In this document: one piece after another, positions 33,324 to 44,969 of the stretch
Layout of the letters: each line of letters begins with the position of its first letter
Position numbering within the stretch: position 1 is the first letter of the stretch
Source: Paramacrobiotus metropolitanus
Taxonomy: Eukaryota; Tardigrada; Eutardigrada; Parachela; Macrobiotidae
Assembly: GCF_019649055.1 (NCBI RefSeq)
Contig: NW_026570282.1
Coordinates: 372,001-436,000 of the forward strand
Direction of reading: 5' to 3'
DNA length: 64,000 nucleotides
Notes under the pieces: model-generated
What the model was told of the DNA's origin: nothing
The model's database searches: none
Seen by the model: only the letters and a program-made list of their open reading frames with translations
Translations under genes and position numbers: made by a program

Positions 33324-35094
33324 TCAGTTCGTGGAAATCACATCTTGAGCGTTGTCTGTAACAACATCCATTTCTACCTTCACTTCCTTCGATTCATTAC
33401 TTTCCATCGTTTCATCCGGATTTTCATCCGCCGATTCACTCTCCGCTTTAATGCTGCTGCCTTTCTCGGCGGCTTCCTTGGCACGCCGCTCCGCACGTCT
33501 CTTCAGTGCCCGTTGGCGAGCTTGAACATTTTTCTTCTTCGGCAATCCACCCGGTGGTTCAACTATAATCGTCTTCCAAGCGTCCTTTCCATACTTTTCA
33601 TCATGTTTCGATTTAAACATTGTAATGAAAACACCGCCTGCTGTGCGACGCTTTTCACCATCCTAAAAGTGAAAACTGAATCGTTATTATAAATTACGGG
33701 AAACTCACGCAGAAACAACAGAAGCTATGAACTGGAAATAAAAATATTAAAGTTTTTCGGTTTCGGTACCTTCGTCAACATGCCCCCGTTCTCCTCGATA
33801 GTCTTTGTCAGCTGAAGTAAGGTGCGGGCCTCCGCGTTCCCCAAGTGACTCACAATCTGAGCTGAAAACAAACAAACATCATTAAGCCAAATATTCTACA
33901 ACTTCCCTCTACTTTAATGGATCCCTGAAACAGCTTCCAAATTTAATATATGCGGTTCCTATTTGAGTATTAAAGCGGCATAAGTATCCATAAGTCCAGG
34001 CCCGTCTTCAGGGGGGACGGGCCCCTTTCCTTCGGGAGCGCAAATTTTTAAGACTGGCGCCGACGTGAGAAAATGCGACTGGCGAAGCCCGCACTAAAAT
34101 TTTCACAGAAAAGTGTAGAAAATTGGCTCCTAGAATTTTAGGCCATTTTCCAACTCACGCAGCTGGGGCGAGCCGTGCGCTCCCCCTTCAAAAAAGCTAA
34201 AGACGGGCCTGCGTAAGTCTATAACTGTAACTTTCTGTACGGTTAAGTGTAATAAGTTAGTCTGTACTTATAAGGCACAATAAGGACGTACTGGCATGAA
34301 ACTAATGAATGGGTGGGTAACCGTGGGATAAGCTAACGAATACTAAACATAAAATATGAGGTGCAACTCGGCAGAAGCCCACAACCGCTGACTATGATTA
34401 GGGAATCTACTTTCTGTGGAAATCTGAGCAACTTGATAAGAATAGACTTACTAATTGTCCAGGGATTAAATTTCTCCTTGAGTTGATGAACAGCTTTGCG
34501 GGCGGCCACATCCAGCGTATCTAAATCCTCAATCGGAGAATTCATATCGGGATATGAGGAGAAAAAGTGCGTTTTGGGTGGGCGACGTTTAGCCCTGGGC
34601 ACCTGCACATTTTTGCGCTTCTCGCCCTTCTCCGTCTCGCCGCCGACGCTAGGCTGATCCCCAGCGCCGACTTCGCCACTGGTCGAGGACACGCCGTCCT
34701 CTGCGCATGACTGAACGCTGCTGGTCTGTTGGGATCGAGATCCGCGCTGTCCTGGTCGGCGACCCTTTGGTCCTTTGCGCCCCTTGCGAGCAGGGCCCCC
34801 TGTCGTGTCCGCCGAAGTCGACGGAGCATCCAGATCCATGTACGCGAGTTTACTCGTCTTGTCGTCCGTCGTCACCCTCGATAGGGACGATGTTAGATCT
34901 TCTTCCAGCACGGCGTTTTTCCACACATTTCCCCGTTTACGCTTCTGCACAGTTTTTGGAACAGACTCGGTCGGATTAGTGGAATCACCCAGAGTAACAG
35001 GGGAAGATCCATCGTCGTCGATGTCGCCATCGGAAATCTGGCCATCCTCTGAATCGCTGTCTCCTAATGGCTGGCTTCGTGCCTGGCTGGCCAT
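33324..35094 (-). CDS. PHAX: PHAX, phosphorylated adaptor for snRNA export
   Basis: Three exons (35094-34452, 33861-33770, 33662-33324) give 357 residues. The acidic N-terminus SDSEDGQISDGDIDDDGS matches the human opening (EDGQLSDSDSD), followed by QKRKRGNVWKNAVLEEDL (like NNIWGAVLQEQ). The RNA-binding domain follows: LGNAEARTLLQLTKTIEENG, then KRRTAGGVFITMF (human RRRTPGGVFLNLL), and a basic, acidic-ended tail. PHAX bridges the cap-binding complex on snRNAs to CRM1 and RanGTP for export, and binds snoRNA precursors. Its Lys/Arg-rich middle (GRKGPKGRRPGQRG) is longer than I recall for human. The ATG at 35094 is preferred over an in-frame TTG six bases upstream. Intron 1 carries a hAT-like MITE. 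Confidence 0.88.
33997..34211. mobile_element. 215-bp hAT-like MITE in PHAX intron 1
   Basis: The left end CAGGCCCGTCTT (33997-34008) is the exact reverse complement of the right end AAGACGGGCCTG (34200-34211). Inverted similarity continues inward (GGGAGCGCA on both arms). The flanking eight bases are CATAAGTC on the left and CGTAAGTC on the right, 7 of 8 identical, as expected of a hAT-type 8-bp target duplication. No ORF is present. Confidence 0.75.
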
Positions 35095-37813
35095 GTTCAA
35101 GCCAGTGTCGATTCGTTGGTTAATTCGTAAATCGTCAGCTGAGTGCCCTACTTACGTAGCTTGCTTCATCCAAGCTCTGGACAAGAAAATTTTTTTGTTG
35201 CGAAGAATCTTAACGGATAATTCGGTATAATCTCGTTGTTTACATAAAACGCTCACATGTAAAACGAGTTTTCCATCGAAAGTATGTGAAGCACAAGAAA
35301 GATGGTACAGTAGTAAAAATAATTCTTCCGAAAATTTCAAACCTTTTCCATTCTTTCCCAACCAAACCAAAAGCGTTAATACTACGCGCATTTGAGTCTT
35401 TTTGAAAGCGAGAAGGCAAACTGCCTCCTAAAGGGGCAGCTCCTTACTATCATTTACAATAAAAAAATAAATAATCTACATTTATTTAAGTATAATTAAA
35501 AAAGGTGAACTACTGTACTCGTATAACAGCTATCAGCTACATTGTGTTTTTTTACCCGCCAGAACGATAAATTACATTATCAATCATCAATCTAATTAAT
35601 TTTTATAGATACGCTGTAAATTGTAGATCTAGATTATAGCTCCCGGTGGAGCCGTTCGCGAACGGAGGTCGCATTCCCGGGCTGGATTTCTGTGCAGATA
35701 CGCTGGCGTAGATTTCCGATGCTCGTGCCTTGCCGGTTTTTTGTCGCATCTTCTTGCCCATTTTCGCGATCAGGCGTTAGCTCCCGGCCCGAAGGATCCC
35801 CTAGTTTCGAATGCCAGGGCGGTGAACTGGTGGCTGTATGGTTCCCTGGTAATACGTACTTAGTGACCTTGTCTCGTTCGGCTTACGCTGCCGCTGCCTT
35901 GCAGTTCGCATGGATGTTGCCGCGATGTGCAACAAGCTGCCACTGTATCCACGCACGTAACATCCCAGATGCAGATAGTACTACTTATGGGACACAAATA
36001 TAAATACGCAAACGAAGATAAGCACTTTTTTTCACGTCACAGCCTAAGTTGAGTCATACGGAGGCTTCCAATAAACATCAGCTTATCTTGTAAGACTAAG
36101 CTGTTAACTTTGGGAGCCCCTTTGCGTACCGCCATCATTTAAATTATAAAACGACAACAAATTCATCAAATTGGTTAATCAATACTATTATTTAGAGTAA
36201 ATTGTTAGGGCATATAGAAATGTTAGGAAAACTTCCAAACAAAAGTAAAAAAGATAAATTATAGAAGAGCACGCGATGCGCTTATGCTGTAGTACGAGAA
36301 ATAAGCCACTTATTTGGGTTGTCATTTCAAAAAAACTACTCCCGAGTAGTTTCTTTATTTTGCTTATCATGGGCGGGATATGCAAGTTCTGCATATCTGC
36401 GTCACGCAGTATGGACCAACTGCCGTAAAGGGGAGGTCGCTGTGACGTGAAGAAAAGTGCTTTTCTTGGCTTGCACATTTATATTTGTGTCCCATAACTT
36501 AGTGTCGAATTCACCCTCTTTCCCATGGTCGAATGTGTACGGGCAAATGTTGTACCAGCCATTAGACTTTAGTTTTTTTCTTTTTAGCACTATTTCAGTT
36601 ATAAAAGCATGTTAAATATTTCGAAATCGGAAACGACGTTTTGGTCATAATCGGAAAGATGTTTTATTCACGCGTGTGGGACCTGAACTCTGAAAGTAAA
36701 ACACAAAATTGCCTGTTGCAGAAATCTGCCTTGTGCTTATGCTTTATAAGTTCGTGCTAAAATATTTATATTTATATAAGTACTGTAGTTGTGTCGAAAT
36801 ATACTTAAATGTACGTATCTGTATAATAAACAGACAACTTTATCTGTGGTAGTCGGTCGATTTGTGACTTGTGTATTGAGATTGTTAATACAGATATCGA
36901 CCGCATAAAATAATAGACTAGAAATAACTATGTAAAGTTTGTAGATGGTGTTGTAAAATAAATATTCTGTAATAATATTATACGGTACATATAAATAATT
37001 CGCTCGTGATTTACCACAAGCATTCTGGTGGTAGCTGTGACATTCTGAAAATTTGCAAGGGAAATTACGCAAAATCTTCAGAGATAGAAGTATGCAAAGT
37101 ATTTACTGTAGTAGTACTCAAACTGTCCAGCAATCCAACTCTTACAATTCGCAGCGCATTTTAACAGCGTATAGGGTGGGTAAAATACAGTTATAAGGTT
37201 TCTTCTTACGCTATTTCAGCTTGTGGGTATTTCACTTATCATTATAACTTACATTTTCGACAAACTTGCTGGTCATCAATGCCTGCGATTGACCGGGCAT
37301 TTACCTTTCGTTTTTCTACAAGTAATGGTGGCAGACTTGTGGTTAGTAACTTACTGGTATACGTAAGTGGTAACATGTATATACAGAGTAGTGGCCATAA
37401 TCAGCTGTGCCGGTATGAATTAAATTCGGCGACATTCGCAGTCGCAGCTAGTCGGAAGATCAATTAGCATCCTAATGTTCATCTACCGACTACGAGTGTC
37501 AAAATACATATTGTACCCGTTCATAAACAAAAAGCTGAATAATCGAACTGATGCTAACCCTGCTTGTTCACTACGCGCGCCAAAGTTTAGCGGCACATGC
37601 AATAATATCATTATACGCTGTGGTAGATCGCGGTACTTCAGAATTTGTTAGCTTAATATTTTTGCTTTCATAATTCTTATAAACTCTCAAAGACAGCACA
37701 AAAAATTTCATCAGTGCCCTACTGTACTGTTGATCATACCACACGGTATTATTTAAATATATTCGAAGTCCGTCAAGTTTAACCATAAGACGACCTCTCC
37801 GCTTCTACCCAAT
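35095..37813. other. Intergenic, PHAX to the LysM gene
   Basis: 2.7 kb without a recognised gene. It contains a GC-rich patch (about 35640-35980), the inverted-repeat element at 35983-36499, and AT-rich sequence to 37800. Two small minus-strand ORFs are noted. One is 35761-35603 (MGKKMRQKTGKARASEIYAS, 52 residues, basic). The other is 35391-35152 (79 residues, MRVVLTLLVWLGKNGKG), next to the PHAX start and possibly in its 5' leader. Neither has a known family. Confidence 0.4.
35983..36499. mobile_element. 517-bp element with 61-bp terminal inverted repeats
   Basis: The left arm 35983-36043 (starts ACTTATGGGACACAAATATA, ends CACGTCACAGC) and the right arm 36439-36499 (starts GCTGTGACGTG, ends TTGTGTCCCATAACT) are inverted copies with a few mismatches in the middle. 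The core has no coding capacity I can see but contains a near-perfect palindrome AAACTACTCCCGAGTAGTTT at 36333-36352. It looks like a MITE or foldback element. Confidence 0.7.
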
Positions 37814-39044
37814 ATGGAACAACGACTTGTTGTAGCGCTAATGCTGCTCTTTATGGACATTACGTTCTGTCAACCAGTTCCTGAACCAATGCCCAGATCA
37901 GCGGTGCCAGTGGATGACCCTTCTTTGGAGTCACAAAACGATATGACGGAAACAGACGATCCTTGTTCCGAAAGGCATAACGTCCAACCCGGAGAAACAT
38001 GCAACAATATAGCTGCTTTGCATGGTTTGAAAGTCGACCAGTTGGTGCTTTTGAACCCCGGTTAGTGCTAACTTGTAAATGCTAATAACAGTAAACACCC
38101 GGGCACGCAGTGGAATCAATAGTGGTTCGAGAAGTATTAATTGTGGCCGAAGCTGGCAAATATAATACTTCGTTACTTCCGCTACTAGAGTATCACTTCT
38201 GCCACTAAGTATTACTTCTGTTACAAAGTAGGTATCTACTTTTATTACTTCTGCTACTAAGTAGAGTGCAAGTACGTCGTATGTTGCAGAATCTAGAGTT
38301 AAAACTGCCTTGTATAAATATTCTATACTTATGCGTAATGGAAATTTTAAGTATTGTAATTACGTACGTTAGATGGAAGCACATTTACTCATATTATGCT
38401 AGCGACTACAATAGCCTTTCAGGGGTTTTCGGTGTCTCAATCCAAAATATTTGCAGGAATGGCATGCAGACCGTTCTTCTCCGGCATGAACCTATGCGTA
38501 GACCAAAGTAAGATATTATTACAATACAAAAAATTAGATGGCGCGCAACAGTGCTTGTTTGGATTTAGGGTTAGTCCGAATGATGTTGTGCATGTAAAGT
38601 GCATGCTTGTATCTATGCCGGCAGTATACGCCGGTATTAATATATATACTTATTATGTTACAGTATACAAAACGACTTGAAGCTTTTCTTAATGATTATT
38701 TAGCGTGATGTTTTTTTTTTATTTTTTTTACTGGTATTCACTTTAATAACAAGTAAGTATCACTTGCAAGTACAAACTGACTGTGAGCACCAAAACAAAT
38801 TTAAAACAAAAACAATTCCTATATGCTTTCCTGTTCAAGGATTGATGCTTGTGTTTTTGTGTCTGCTGTTGATCGGCGCCATAAATTTTCTTCAGGAGCA
38901 TTGGACGCAATTATGAGCGATGCAACGAATTCCCAAGGATTTCGGATGTTGAGCAGAGAAGAAATGGATTACAACATAGCCAACGCCGATTCGGCGGCCG
39001 TGCAAGGAGATATCAGCGAAACCGCCGGTTATGGCTACACCTAA
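37814..39044 (+). CDS. Secreted single-LysM-domain protein
   Basis: Three exons (37814-38060, 38457-38507, 38896-39044) give 148 residues. A signal peptide (LVVALMLLFMDITFC) is followed by a short acidic/Pro linker and one LysM domain spanning the first splice junction: ERHNVQPGETCNNIAALHGL, then LVLLNPG|MACRPFFSGMNLCV. The domain has the extracellular, disulfide-type pattern Cys..GETC..NPG..C..LCV seen in fungal and some animal LysM proteins. LysM binds N-acetylglucosamine polymers (chitin, peptidoglycan). The C-terminal ~50 residues (ALDAIMSDATNSQGFRML, then NADSAAVQGDISE) are polar and of unknown function. Secreted single-LysM proteins are uncommon in animals. Intron 1 contains degenerate ACTTCTGCTACTAAGTA-type repeats. 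Confidence 0.75.
38172..38275 (+). repeat. Degenerate short repeats in LysM intron 1
   Basis: About four imperfect copies of a unit like TTACTTCTGCTACTAAGTA (for example ATCACTTCTGCCACTAAGTA and TTACTTCTGCTACTAAGTA) in roughly 100 bp. Confidence 0.6.
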
Positions 39045-39695
39045 TTTACTTACTCGAAAATCATGGCCGACTTTCGACAACCGAGTTGTACTGCAAGTAA
39101 TAGATATTTACAATTTTTGTGTCAGTTGTGTTGTGCAGATGAAGCAATCAATGGACTGGAATTAGAATGTACAGAACGAGAACTTATAATTTTATGTGAT
39201 GTGGGATTTACGGCTCATTTACTGTACTGTATGTACTAATATAAATACTAGCCGGCTTTGGGCCAGCTACGGATCGCTGCTGAAAAAACCACTTCGTTGT
39301 AACCGCCTGGTGCTACTCGAATTCCGTAAAAAATAACACTTGTGATAAATGTTTATCTGAATTTCATGAAATAATCAAGCGGTAATACTCATATGCATAG
39401 TTAATATTAAAATGTAGTGTAAAATTAACGATTTCATTACGTAATCATACAACATACGGCTACTTGCATTGTCGGCATCTGCCTACTCCCGGGTGCATGT
39501 CGCATAGCATATTACATAAATTATTTCATATTTCAAGTTCTAGGGTAGGATAAGAATTTTCAAATTTTCCGATCTGAGGCAGTTCGTCTCATTTCTGCTT
39601 CTTGTGATCGAAAGTTCAAGCCCAAAATTGGATCGTGTATGGCGTTAATGTCCATCTAGAAATATAAAAAGGCAACAGACTAGTAATAATTAAAA
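39045..39695. other. Intergenic, LysM gene to GRWD1
   Basis: About 650 bp, no ORF of note. It should carry the LysM 3' end and the GRWD1 promoter. Confidence 0.4.
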
Positions 39696-41787
39696 ATGAC
39701 GGATGAAGAGATGGAGATTCCGGAACAGTCGGGTGATAAGGACGAAGACGCTGCTATGGAAGCAGCTAACAGCGAGCACACTACTTCCGACGAATCTGAT
39801 GGTGAGGGGGAATCTGGTGACGAGCAGGATTATTCTGATGAAGAAGGCAACGTCGAAGCCGGTGAAGAACAGGAGGAAGGCCCAGCTCGTGTATATCTGC
39901 CTGGTGAGGCTGAAGATGCGGAGAAGAGCGGGGACCTGGTGTGCGATATGGCAGCGTACTCCATGTACCACACTTGTGGAACGCGTAAGTTCTCTTCTAA
40001 AAGTGCATTTTCTTCGATTCCTATTGTTGTAGAGTAATAAGTGGGTTACTCACACACAGTCCTTCCTTGCTTGAGTTTCGACGTTATTCCGGATAATCTG
40101 GGAGAGAACAGAGCAACGTTCCCCGCGACCTGTTATTGTGTAGCCGGCAGCCAAGCGGACCGTGCCAACAAAAATTCCTTACTCGTCATGAAAATGACTA
40201 ATTTAACCGCAACAAAGCCGGATAAAGGCTCTGATGAGGAGAGCGAAGAGGATGAAAGCGATGACGAGGATCTGCCCGAATTGGAGTGTGCACAAATTCG
40301 GCACATTGGTTCTGTCAACAGGTTGAAAGTAAGACTAGAACTGCCATTTTGCAGTATTTTAGTTTTCAGTGTTTTTGGTTTTTCAATTTTTTAAAAATTT
40401 TTCTTCGTTATTTTTTCCGATCTGCTCGTCTATGCTTAGAATTCTTTAGTTGGTTTCCGATTTCTCAAAAAAAAACCTTTTTCTAACATTCTGCTTGAAA
40501 ATTTTTCACTGTTTTGCTGAATTGGTGGGAAGAATGCCAACTGACTGTAGGTTAATGCTGTGTTCGAGCTGAAATAACTTCTGCTTTTTTAAATTAAAAT
40601 ATGAATATGACCATGGGAGTATTCTTAGTTACTGGTAATGAAAAATAAAGTATTATTATTGCAGAGCATTTGGCTACAGTCGAACAAGCTGATCGTCAAA
40701 TTATTGTTGCAGTTCTGCCGAGTGGGCGAAATTCCTTTAGCTGCGACTTTCTCGGAAACAGCAGCAGTACATCTGTGGAATCTGTCCAGCGCACTGAACG
40801 CCGTGGATGATTCCCGTGTAATGAGCACCTTCCAGCAGAACTCACCGAAATATGCGCCCGTGTACACATTTTCCGGCCACAAAACCGAGGGTTATGCGTT
40901 GGCCTGGTCACGCGCCGCAGCCGGTTGTCTGGCGAGCGGTGATGCAGACGGTCGCATTTTTGTCTGGAAGCCTTCCCAGGGAGGACAGTGGCATATTGAT
41001 GCACGGCCATATACTAGCCATTCGTCCTCAGTTGAAGACATTCAGTGGAGTCCCCACGAGCCGAACGTAAGCAGACTGGCTCCGGCTACAGCAATCGTTG
41101 CAGAATTGTAACTGTACATTTCAAACAAGCCATGGCTGTGATAACACGCTCAATTTTTGTACCCTAGTAGGTGGTTTTTCATTTTTAATTCTAGGTGTTT
41201 GCTTCCTGCTCTTCAGACAAAAGTATTAAAATATGGGACGTTAGAGAGAAGCCTAGCGCTGCATGCAAGCTCACAGCAACAGAAGCACACTCGCAGGATG
41301 TTAACGTTATCCATTGGAATCCTACTGATCCATTTCTCGTATCGGGCAGTGACGCTGGGGATATTAAAATATGGGATCTGCGCAGATTTACCGTACGTGT
41401 TTCAAAGCTTGCTAGATTTGTAATGAGCTATTCTGCATGGATTGCTCGGGAGTGCTGTAAACTCTGGTAACAATTTTCCAGACAGAAAATGCTGCTGTGG
41501 CTGTTTTCCGGCATCATCGCGGTCCCATATGCAGCGTTGAATGGCACCCAACTGATTCAACAGTTTTTGCCGCAGCCGGTGAAGATAATCAGTTAACGCA
41601 GTGGGACATCGCTGTGGAGAAAGGAGAAGACGAACCAAAGGAACTCGATGCTGTTCCGCCACAGCTTCTTTTCATACATCAAGGCCAGACTGAAATCAAA
41701 GAGCTTCACTGGCATCCACAAATTCCTGGTGTTGTTCTTAGCAGTGCTCTTAACGGAATAGATGTTTTCAAAACGATTAGCGTGTAA
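39696..41787 (+). CDS. GRWD1: GRWD1, glutamate-rich WD-repeat protein (60S biogenesis, histone binding)
   Basis: Five exons (39696-39984, 40060-40328, 40713-41066, 41195-41392, 41482-41787) give 471 residues. An acidic N-terminus ([16 protein letters not shown]) precedes the WD propeller: [82 protein letters not shown], and the family-specific end [18 protein letters not shown] finishing in FKTISV. All match GRWD1 (yeast Rrb1), which chaperones ribosomal protein L3 and binds histones and CDT1. Exon 3 has a second in-frame acceptor 48 bp earlier (40665) that would insert 16 residues ([16 protein letters not shown]). The downstream site fits the family better. Confidence 0.92.
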
Positions 41788-42070
41788 ATTCTGTTGACGT
41801 AGGCTATCTGCGGAATTGGTTCAAAAATAAAATAAATGTTGGTCTTTATTAAAATGCATCAGATTTTTGTATCACATCGGTGTAGTGTGTGTGATAATTT
41901 CACGCTTGACATTCAACAACCACAGTTTCTAATGAAAGAAACAAGCAAAATAGCACACGAGATTCCAGCCTTTCGAACAAACATACGGTATTACATTTTT
42001 ATATACACAGCTATTCACAAAACAGCTATTCACAAAAAGTTGTGCACCTCAGTCACAGAACAAGATTAAA

Positions 42071-43835
42071 TTAAATCGCACTTCGTTTTTCTTGCTGGTT
42101 ATTGCGCTGAACAGTATCTATCCAATTCATTTGACGTAGACTGATCCTTCCCTCGCGTGTAACCACATTGATTTCAGCAGTTTCCGTTTCACCCGGAGCA
42201 ATTTCCTCTGCAATAACTCGCGATTAATATTTAACAGCAAATTCATAGTCAGCTGGTACATATATTACGGATCGCTCACGCTTAGAATCCATCGATACGT
42301 TCTCCGAGTCCACAGGGTACGGACTTTCTAATTTCAAATCCCCTCGTACAGAACTGTCCAAACCAAGGCGCACGTTGCCCTTAAGGCATTCCACTTTCAG
42401 GTTTCCGGTGCGTGCCACATTGGCCGAAAGATTTCCATGCCCCAGACTCGCACTGAGGTCGCCTTCAATAGAGCCTACCGCAAATAAAATGTCGAGCATT
42501 AATAACAGAAAACCAAATAAACAGTGCGAATGAAACTGAGCAAAATGTACATAAGTTATTCGTGGCAGCAAGTTTGAGTGTCCAACTACTTTTATTAAGA
42601 AGACACACAAACTCTGCCGGCTCTAATTACCAATACTGTTGTCAAGATTTTACAAACCGGTAGAGAATACTCGTACATAATTCCACAAAAACTAGGAAAC
42701 GTTTCACAAGAGCTTCAAATCAAAGTGCCAAAAAAACCGTTATATACTTCACCTATATCAACATTCCCATGAGTGCTCCAAATGTTGACATCTTGTCCTT
42801 GAATATTGTTGGCAGTAATATTGCCGTGCCGGCTGGATAGCTGCACCGTATCACCGTAGATTGCTTTGCAGTTTATCGGTCCTTCAAATGTATCAATTTT
42901 CACCACAGACCCCTGTAATCGGTCTGCCCGGACGAATCCGGCCACGCCCGTTTTAATGGAGACATTCCCTGTAAGGTTACCGGTCACCTCCACTGATCCG
43001 TTATTGGCAAAAATGCTGGCCTTTTTCGTCTTGACTTTATGCAAATGCACGGAACTGTACTCGGACGATATATGACATTCTGTTGGCTCAACACCCGTGA
43101 TTTTTACGTCGGCGTCGCCGTTTGCTGATATATCCAGAGCCAGGTGGTTTGGGATTTGAATAGTGCACCCGCAATATTCTGCATGTTCGCCATTTGTGCA
43201 CGATAAGCTGACTACCCGAGAGTCTGCAGAATTAAATGCACAATATCGAATTAAAAGAGTGCAATCCACAGTCCCGCACCAACTAGTATGTGATGCCGGG
43301 TAGTAGTGGAAATTGGCAACTGCCAACTGTGACAACGCAGCAATACACGTAATATAAATATTATGTACACTTGTACAGTAGGTCCTGCTTAAATTTAATA
43401 ATGTTTAGTGTTGGACAGCTGACGATAACAAATTGTGAGAATTTCACAGCAAGTTAATAAAAGCCGCAACTTATAAATCATGTTATCATGTATCGTGTAC
43501 GTAACGCCATAATATTAGTAAACCCAATGAGTGGGTGTTTAGTAACATTGTGGTAACAATCATTTATTACCATTTCCTTTGGTCGGAATGAAGTCAACTT
43601 GATGCTTTTCAACGAAACATCCACTGCAGTGCGAAACCACCACCCGATCGCTGTCCGGATATTTCGTGTGGTCCAGTGCAACGATTTTTGGAGAACAGTC
43701 CGATACTCTCAGCTGCAGCAATCCGAAGGGTTGAACTGGGAATTCGGTTTGCTTTGATAAAACCTTTTCCGCGATTCGCTCCGGCATACGGCGAGTGGCG
43801 GTGGCTCGCAGGAACATGGCAACCGATTTATGCAT
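42071..43835 (-). CDS. FAM185A: FAM185A-like beta-helix protein (adhesin/DUF4097 fold)
   Basis: Four exons (43835-43571, 43223-42753, 42474-42260, 42205-42071) give 361 residues; human FAM185A is 392. The N-terminus matches human: QPFGLLQLRVSDCSPK and HTKYPDSDRVVVSHCSG. The centre is a repetitive beta-helix with turns such as VHLHKVKTKKASIFANNG, GDTVQLSSRHGNITANNIQG and QDVNIWSTHGNVDIG. The C-terminus has INVVTREGRISLRQMNWID, like the human VSFRRQSWF end. A basic, Arg-rich N-terminus (MFLRATATRRMPER) could be a mitochondrial presequence; the molecular function is unknown. The last intron is very short (54 bp with the borders chosen). An alternative is no splice, with a stop after FAVKY at 42224. 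Confidence 0.82.
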
Positions 43836-44969
43836 GGTTCAGCTGCCGTAGTATGCTGCTAAATGCTAATGCGCCTGTAGCAACTCGTAAGGGATAAGCC
43901 AGAAAGCCGATGGCCGTGCGAGATCAAATGCAACTCAGCATAAGCGGTTGATAGCAGGAATCGCGCCAAACCCAAATAACGAGGTCAGACTATGGCAAGA
44001 TTCTCGGACACAGACAATCGAAGGCTTCGGGCGATGGAACCCAAGTAGCACAACACTAGCAACAGCTGATCAGGCGGTTATCACGCACAGAGCACGAGGG
44101 TGCTATTTGTTGCGCCCCTTCTCAGGCCTTCTGCCCTCCAACTAAGAGTATAATCGTCAGCCGAAGATTTACCGCAGTTTACATCTCTCAAAGGAGGCCG
44201 ACTCACAAGACAAAAAGATGGGATACTGCAAACGATATACAGCACCGTCGTAGGATTTCTAAATAAACATTATTTTTATTTTAAAAAAATCTTAAAATCG
44301 CTCTTCGACCCTGATTCCTGGTCCGGACACATGAAAATTGCTACAGTGATAAGTGATAAGTCAAAAAGCTACGAAATTAACCTGCTGTACCTGCAACTAC
44401 CAACCGCTGGTCCCCGTTGTTTAGTTGGCTATGAGGATACCGACACCCCCCACGGGAGACAGCGGGCTGTAAATAACGAATGTTTGAATTCTTTCTGGAA
44501 CTTCGGACCATTAATGATTAAAAGTGACTTAAAACTGCAAAACTGTTTGATACCTTGATAATCTTTTTAATTTTTATGGTTTCTAGTACTTACCATCCAA
44601 TTGTGACTGTGCCAGTTTTAATCTTTATCTTACGTAATTTTTGTACGAACTTGTATGGAGCACGCGAATACTAAGCAAAGTCAGTATGTGCAAGTAGTCG
44701 AACTGGCGAGATACACCGACGAACTGGGACGAAACTTAAAGCTCAGCTCTTCGCCACTTGCGCAAGTGGCGCTGTTTCTATTCGTTTGCGTTTCTAGAGT
44801 TGTGCTTAATTCAATACCTGGACAGTTCTTTGTGGTTGTTGCAGATTGCAATAGCGGGGATTTGTGGTTGACTTGATTTGAAGGGGCTTGCTGGACTACT
44901 CCGAGAGAAATCTGTGATTCACTGCATTGGCACCTTTGTCAGTGCTTGAATTGACCGCATTCCTTCGTC
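43836..44969. other. Intergenic, FAM185A to YEATS4 (divergent)
   Basis: 1.1 kb between divergent genes. No ORF resembling a known protein; several short open stretches (for example 43948-44145 and 44655-44876) look fortuitous. Promoters of both genes should lie here. Confidence 0.4.
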
